DNA of 7,792 nucleotides, taken from assembly GCA_030152125.1 (NCBI GenBank), contig JASLIR010000433.1, positions 1 through 7,792 of the forward strand, given 5' to 3'. Source of the stretch: Alkanindiges sp. GTDB lineage: Bacteria; Pseudomonadota; Gammaproteobacteria; Pseudomonadales; Moraxellaceae. The notes beneath the pieces were generated by a model. The model made no database searches, was not told where the DNA came from, and saw only the letters and a list, made by a program, of their open reading frames with translations. Position 1 is the stretch's first letter; each line of letters begins with the position of its first letter. Shown one piece after another: positions 6,158 through 7,792 of this stretch. Position numbers and translations under genes: made by a program.

Positions 6158-7161
6158 GCAGTGTATTAAAGACCGTATTATGCAGTGCTATAGCATTGGC
6201 AATGACCCCGGTGGCTGCACAAACTGTTATTCCGCCGCTGCATGGTTTGTATGATGTGCGGATTCTGGACAGTAAAACCGAAAAGCTGCTGACGCTGGAC
6301 GAACTGGCCGCACAACTGAAAGATGCCGATGTGGTATTCCTTGGTGAATATCATGGCAACAATGCCGCCCACCTGTTACAGGCACAGGTACAGCAGGCGC
6401 TGTACGCCAGCAGGCCGCAGCAGGTATTAAGCATGGAGCAGTTTACCCGCCAGTACCAGCCGCTGCTGGATCAGTACATGGCCGGGCAGATTGGTGAAGC
6501 AACCTTGCTGGATCAGGCCGAGGGCTGGAAAAACTATAGCGGTTCCTACCGGCCGCTGGTGGAGTTTGCCAGACAGCACCAGTTACCGGTAGTGGCAGCC
6601 AATGCACCAGCGGATATTGTGCGCTGTGTGGGGCGCAAGGGCATCAAGTACCTGCAATACGTGGAAAAACCACGCCAGCAGGAAATTGCCAAAATCCCTT
6701 TTTATTATGAGCCAGCCTATCTGGACAAGTTTTCCGGGGTGACACACTCGGCCACTAAAAGCAAAGATGCTGCTGAGCCCAAAGCGCCAAGCAACAGTTT
6801 TTATGCCCAGCTTTTACGCGACAACACCATGGCGGAAGCTATTTTTCAGGGCTTGCAGCGTTACCCAAAATCCCAGGTGATTCATTTAAACGGGGCGTTC
6901 CATAGTAACCAGCACCTGGGCACGGTGTCCTCACTGAAGCACCTTGATCCTGCATTGAAAATTAAGGTGGTGAGCCCGGTTCAGGTTCAGCCGGATCAGC
7001 CAATCAGCTACGACGCTGATGACCTGGTCAAGGGCGACTTTATCTATTTTGTACAGCAGTTGCCGGAAGACTATGTGCAGGACAGTGAGCGCCAGCAGGC
7101 CATGAAAAAAATGTTTGCCACAGCGGATGAGAAGGCTAAAGCCTGTCAGGACATTCAGTAG
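6154..7161 (+). CDS. ChaN-like haem-binding-family periplasmic protein
   Basis: 335 aa. The ATG at 6154 overlaps the receptor stop as ATGA and has GGAG six bases upstream; an ATG at 6142 would add four residues but has no better site. Residues 1-22 form a Sec signal (hydrophobic AIALAM, cut near VAA/Q). The rest fits the ChaN family (Haem_bdg_uptake, Tiki/EreA-like superfamily): VVFLGEYH (60-67) with the hallmark Gly-Glu-x-His, SMEQF, a WKNYSGSYRPL block, LLRDNTMAEA (220-229) and HLNGAFH (244-250). Campylobacter ChaN is an iron-regulated lipoprotein that binds stacked haems and is encoded beside a TonB-dependent receptor, which matches the neighbour here. It differs in having no lipobox cysteine at the signal end (Cys10 is too early), so it should be soluble in the periplasm. 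Role inferred: handling haem or another iron compound delivered by the receptor. Confidence 0.85.
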   Translation: MSSVLKTVLCSAIALAMTPVAAQTVIPPLHGLYDVRILDSKTEKLLTLDELAAQLKDADVVFLGEYHGNNAAHLLQAQVQQALYASRPQQVLSMEQFTRQYQPLLDQYMAGQIGEATLLDQAEGWKNYSGSYRPLVEFARQHQLPVVAANAPADIVRCVGRKGIKYLQYVEKPRQQEIAKIPFYYEPAYLDKFSGVTHSATKSKDAAEPKAPSNSFYAQLLRDNTMAEAIFQGLQRYPKSQVIHLNGAFHSNQHLGTVSSLKHLDPALKIKVVSPVQVQPDQPISYDADDLVKGDFIYFVQQLPEDYVQDSERQQAMKKMFATADEKAKACQDIQ

Positions 7162-7174
7162 TTTGAAAGTTATG

Positions 7175-7190
7175 GTTATTTAGTTATTTA
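7175..7190 (+). repeat. Two tandem copies of GTTATTTA in the gap before the EF-hand gene
   Basis: GTTATTTA is repeated head to tail at 7175-7182 and 7183-7190 within the 52-base gap between the ChaN-like gene and the next gene. No hairpin or promoter is evident there, so the two genes are probably on the same transcript. The repeat may be chance in AT-rich sequence. Confidence 0.4.
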
Positions 7191-7213
7191 GTAGGGTTTA
7201 TCAGGAGCAACAC

Positions 7214-7792
7214 ATGAAATTAACGCACAAGGTTTTGATGCTGGCTACGATGGCCGTATCTGCACATACATTTGCCGCTAGCCCTTATCTGGAAGGCTAT
7301 GACGAATCACTGGATGATGCACGCTATCGCTTCATTGCCGATTATGCACGCGATGATGCCAGGGACATTTCCAAAAAGCAGTTTGAACAGGCATGGTTGC
7401 AAAAAAATACCGCACTGTTTGCCAGCAAGGCGGCAGTAAGCAAACAGGAATATGTGGATCAGGGACTGAAGCAACTGGCCGAAGATTTTAAGTCGGAACG
7501 TGAAGGGCAGACACGCCAGACCAGAGTGCGTTTTGATTCGATTGATACCAGCAAAGACGGTTTTATTGATTTACGTGAATTCCAGACGGTTGGCCTGCGA
7601 TCCTTTGACCGTTACGATACCAATAAGGATGGCCTGATTAGCACCGCAGACGACAAGAATGCTGTGGAAACTGAAGCTGCACGCAAGCCGGGTGAAGACG
7701 AGGCGCGTCGTTTGAAAGGCCTGCTGTCCATGCCAACCACACATAATGCCCAGGGTTTCCTGACCCTGTATGGTAATGGCAGCCAGCAACTA
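7214..7792 (+). CDS. Exported EF-hand calcium-binding protein, 3' end missing
   Basis: I translated 193 residues from the ATG at 7214 (AGGAG at 7203-7207, six bases upstream) to the right edge without a stop. Residues 1-22 form a Sec signal (MKLTHK, hydrophobic core, cut near FAA/S) with no lipobox. Two canonical EF-hand loops follow: DTSKDGFIDLRE (111-122) and DTNKDGLISTAD (135-146), the second with Asp instead of Glu at position 12. Two earlier segments, DISKKQFEQAW (51-61) and AVSKQEYVDQG (74-84), look like the ends of degenerate EF-hands with similar 23-residue spacing, suggesting a four-hand layout of which only the last pair binds calcium. It is the fourth gene in the presumed iron cluster and lies 52 bases after the ChaN-like gene. 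Its role is unknown, and calcium sensing or a structural partner for the cluster is only a guess. Confidence 0.85.
   Translation, partial: MKLTHKVLMLATMAVSAHTFAASPYLEGYDESLDDARYRFIADYARDDARDISKKQFEQAWLQKNTALFASKAAVSKQEYVDQGLKQLAEDFKSEREGQTRQTRVRFDSIDTSKDGFIDLREFQTVGLRSFDRYDTNKDGLISTADDKNAVETEAARKPGEDEARRLKGLLSMPTTHNAQGFLTLYGNGSQQL

Noticed and set aside
7571..7789. Minus-strand open frame near the right edge
   Set aside because: It is antisense to the EF-hand gene, whose signal peptide and calcium loops are clear.
1..7792. CRISPR arrays, tRNA or rRNA genes, insertion sequences and attachment sites
   Set aside because: I found no regularly spaced repeats, tRNA-like cloverleaf, transposase motif or terminal inverted repeats.

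Overview
The window (about 7.8 kb, moderate GC) looks like chromosome of a Gram-negative bacterium, most likely a gammaproteobacterium. The basis is a TonB-dependent outer-membrane receptor with a signal peptide, a lipobox lipoprotein, a 19-bp Fur-box-like sequence and a UmuDC-type mutagenic polymerase operon. The UmuD carries an N-terminal extension, as described for the UmuDAb proteins of Acinetobacter and relatives. That hints at Moraxellaceae or a neighbouring group, but I cannot fix the genus.

Left part (1-1413, minus strand): a umuDC-type SOS mutagenesis operon. umuD is complete at 214 aa. umuC begins 12 bases after the umuD stop, with its Shine-Dalgarno overlapping that stop, and runs off the left edge. 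A 31-bp near-perfect palindrome lies over the predicted -10 and transcription start, a classic operator position. The UmuD extension has the look of a small DNA-contacting module, so this UmuD may itself be a self-cleaving repressor of the operon.

Middle (1414-1692): a divergent control region. It has no gene, but holds a promoter-like pair and a Fur box (14 of 19 matches to the consensus) reading towards the right-hand genes.

Right part (1693-7792, plus strand): a presumed iron-regulated cluster of four genes. In order they are a large lipoprotein of unknown function (738 aa; poly-Gly tether, one cadherin-like domain, then an unrecognised beta-rich region), a TonB-dependent receptor (720 aa), a ChaN-like haem-binding-family periplasmic protein (335 aa; ATGA overlap with the receptor) and an exported EF-hand protein cut by the right edge. 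A terminator-like hairpin sits between the lipoprotein and the receptor and may act as an attenuator. The simplest model is a Fur-controlled uptake system for an iron-containing ligand: the lipoprotein and receptor act at the outer membrane, and the ChaN-like protein handles the ligand in the periplasm. Haem is suggested only by the ChaN family link, and the ligand is not proven by the sequence. The role of the lipoprotein and of the EF-hand protein in such a system is the least explained and most interesting part of the window.
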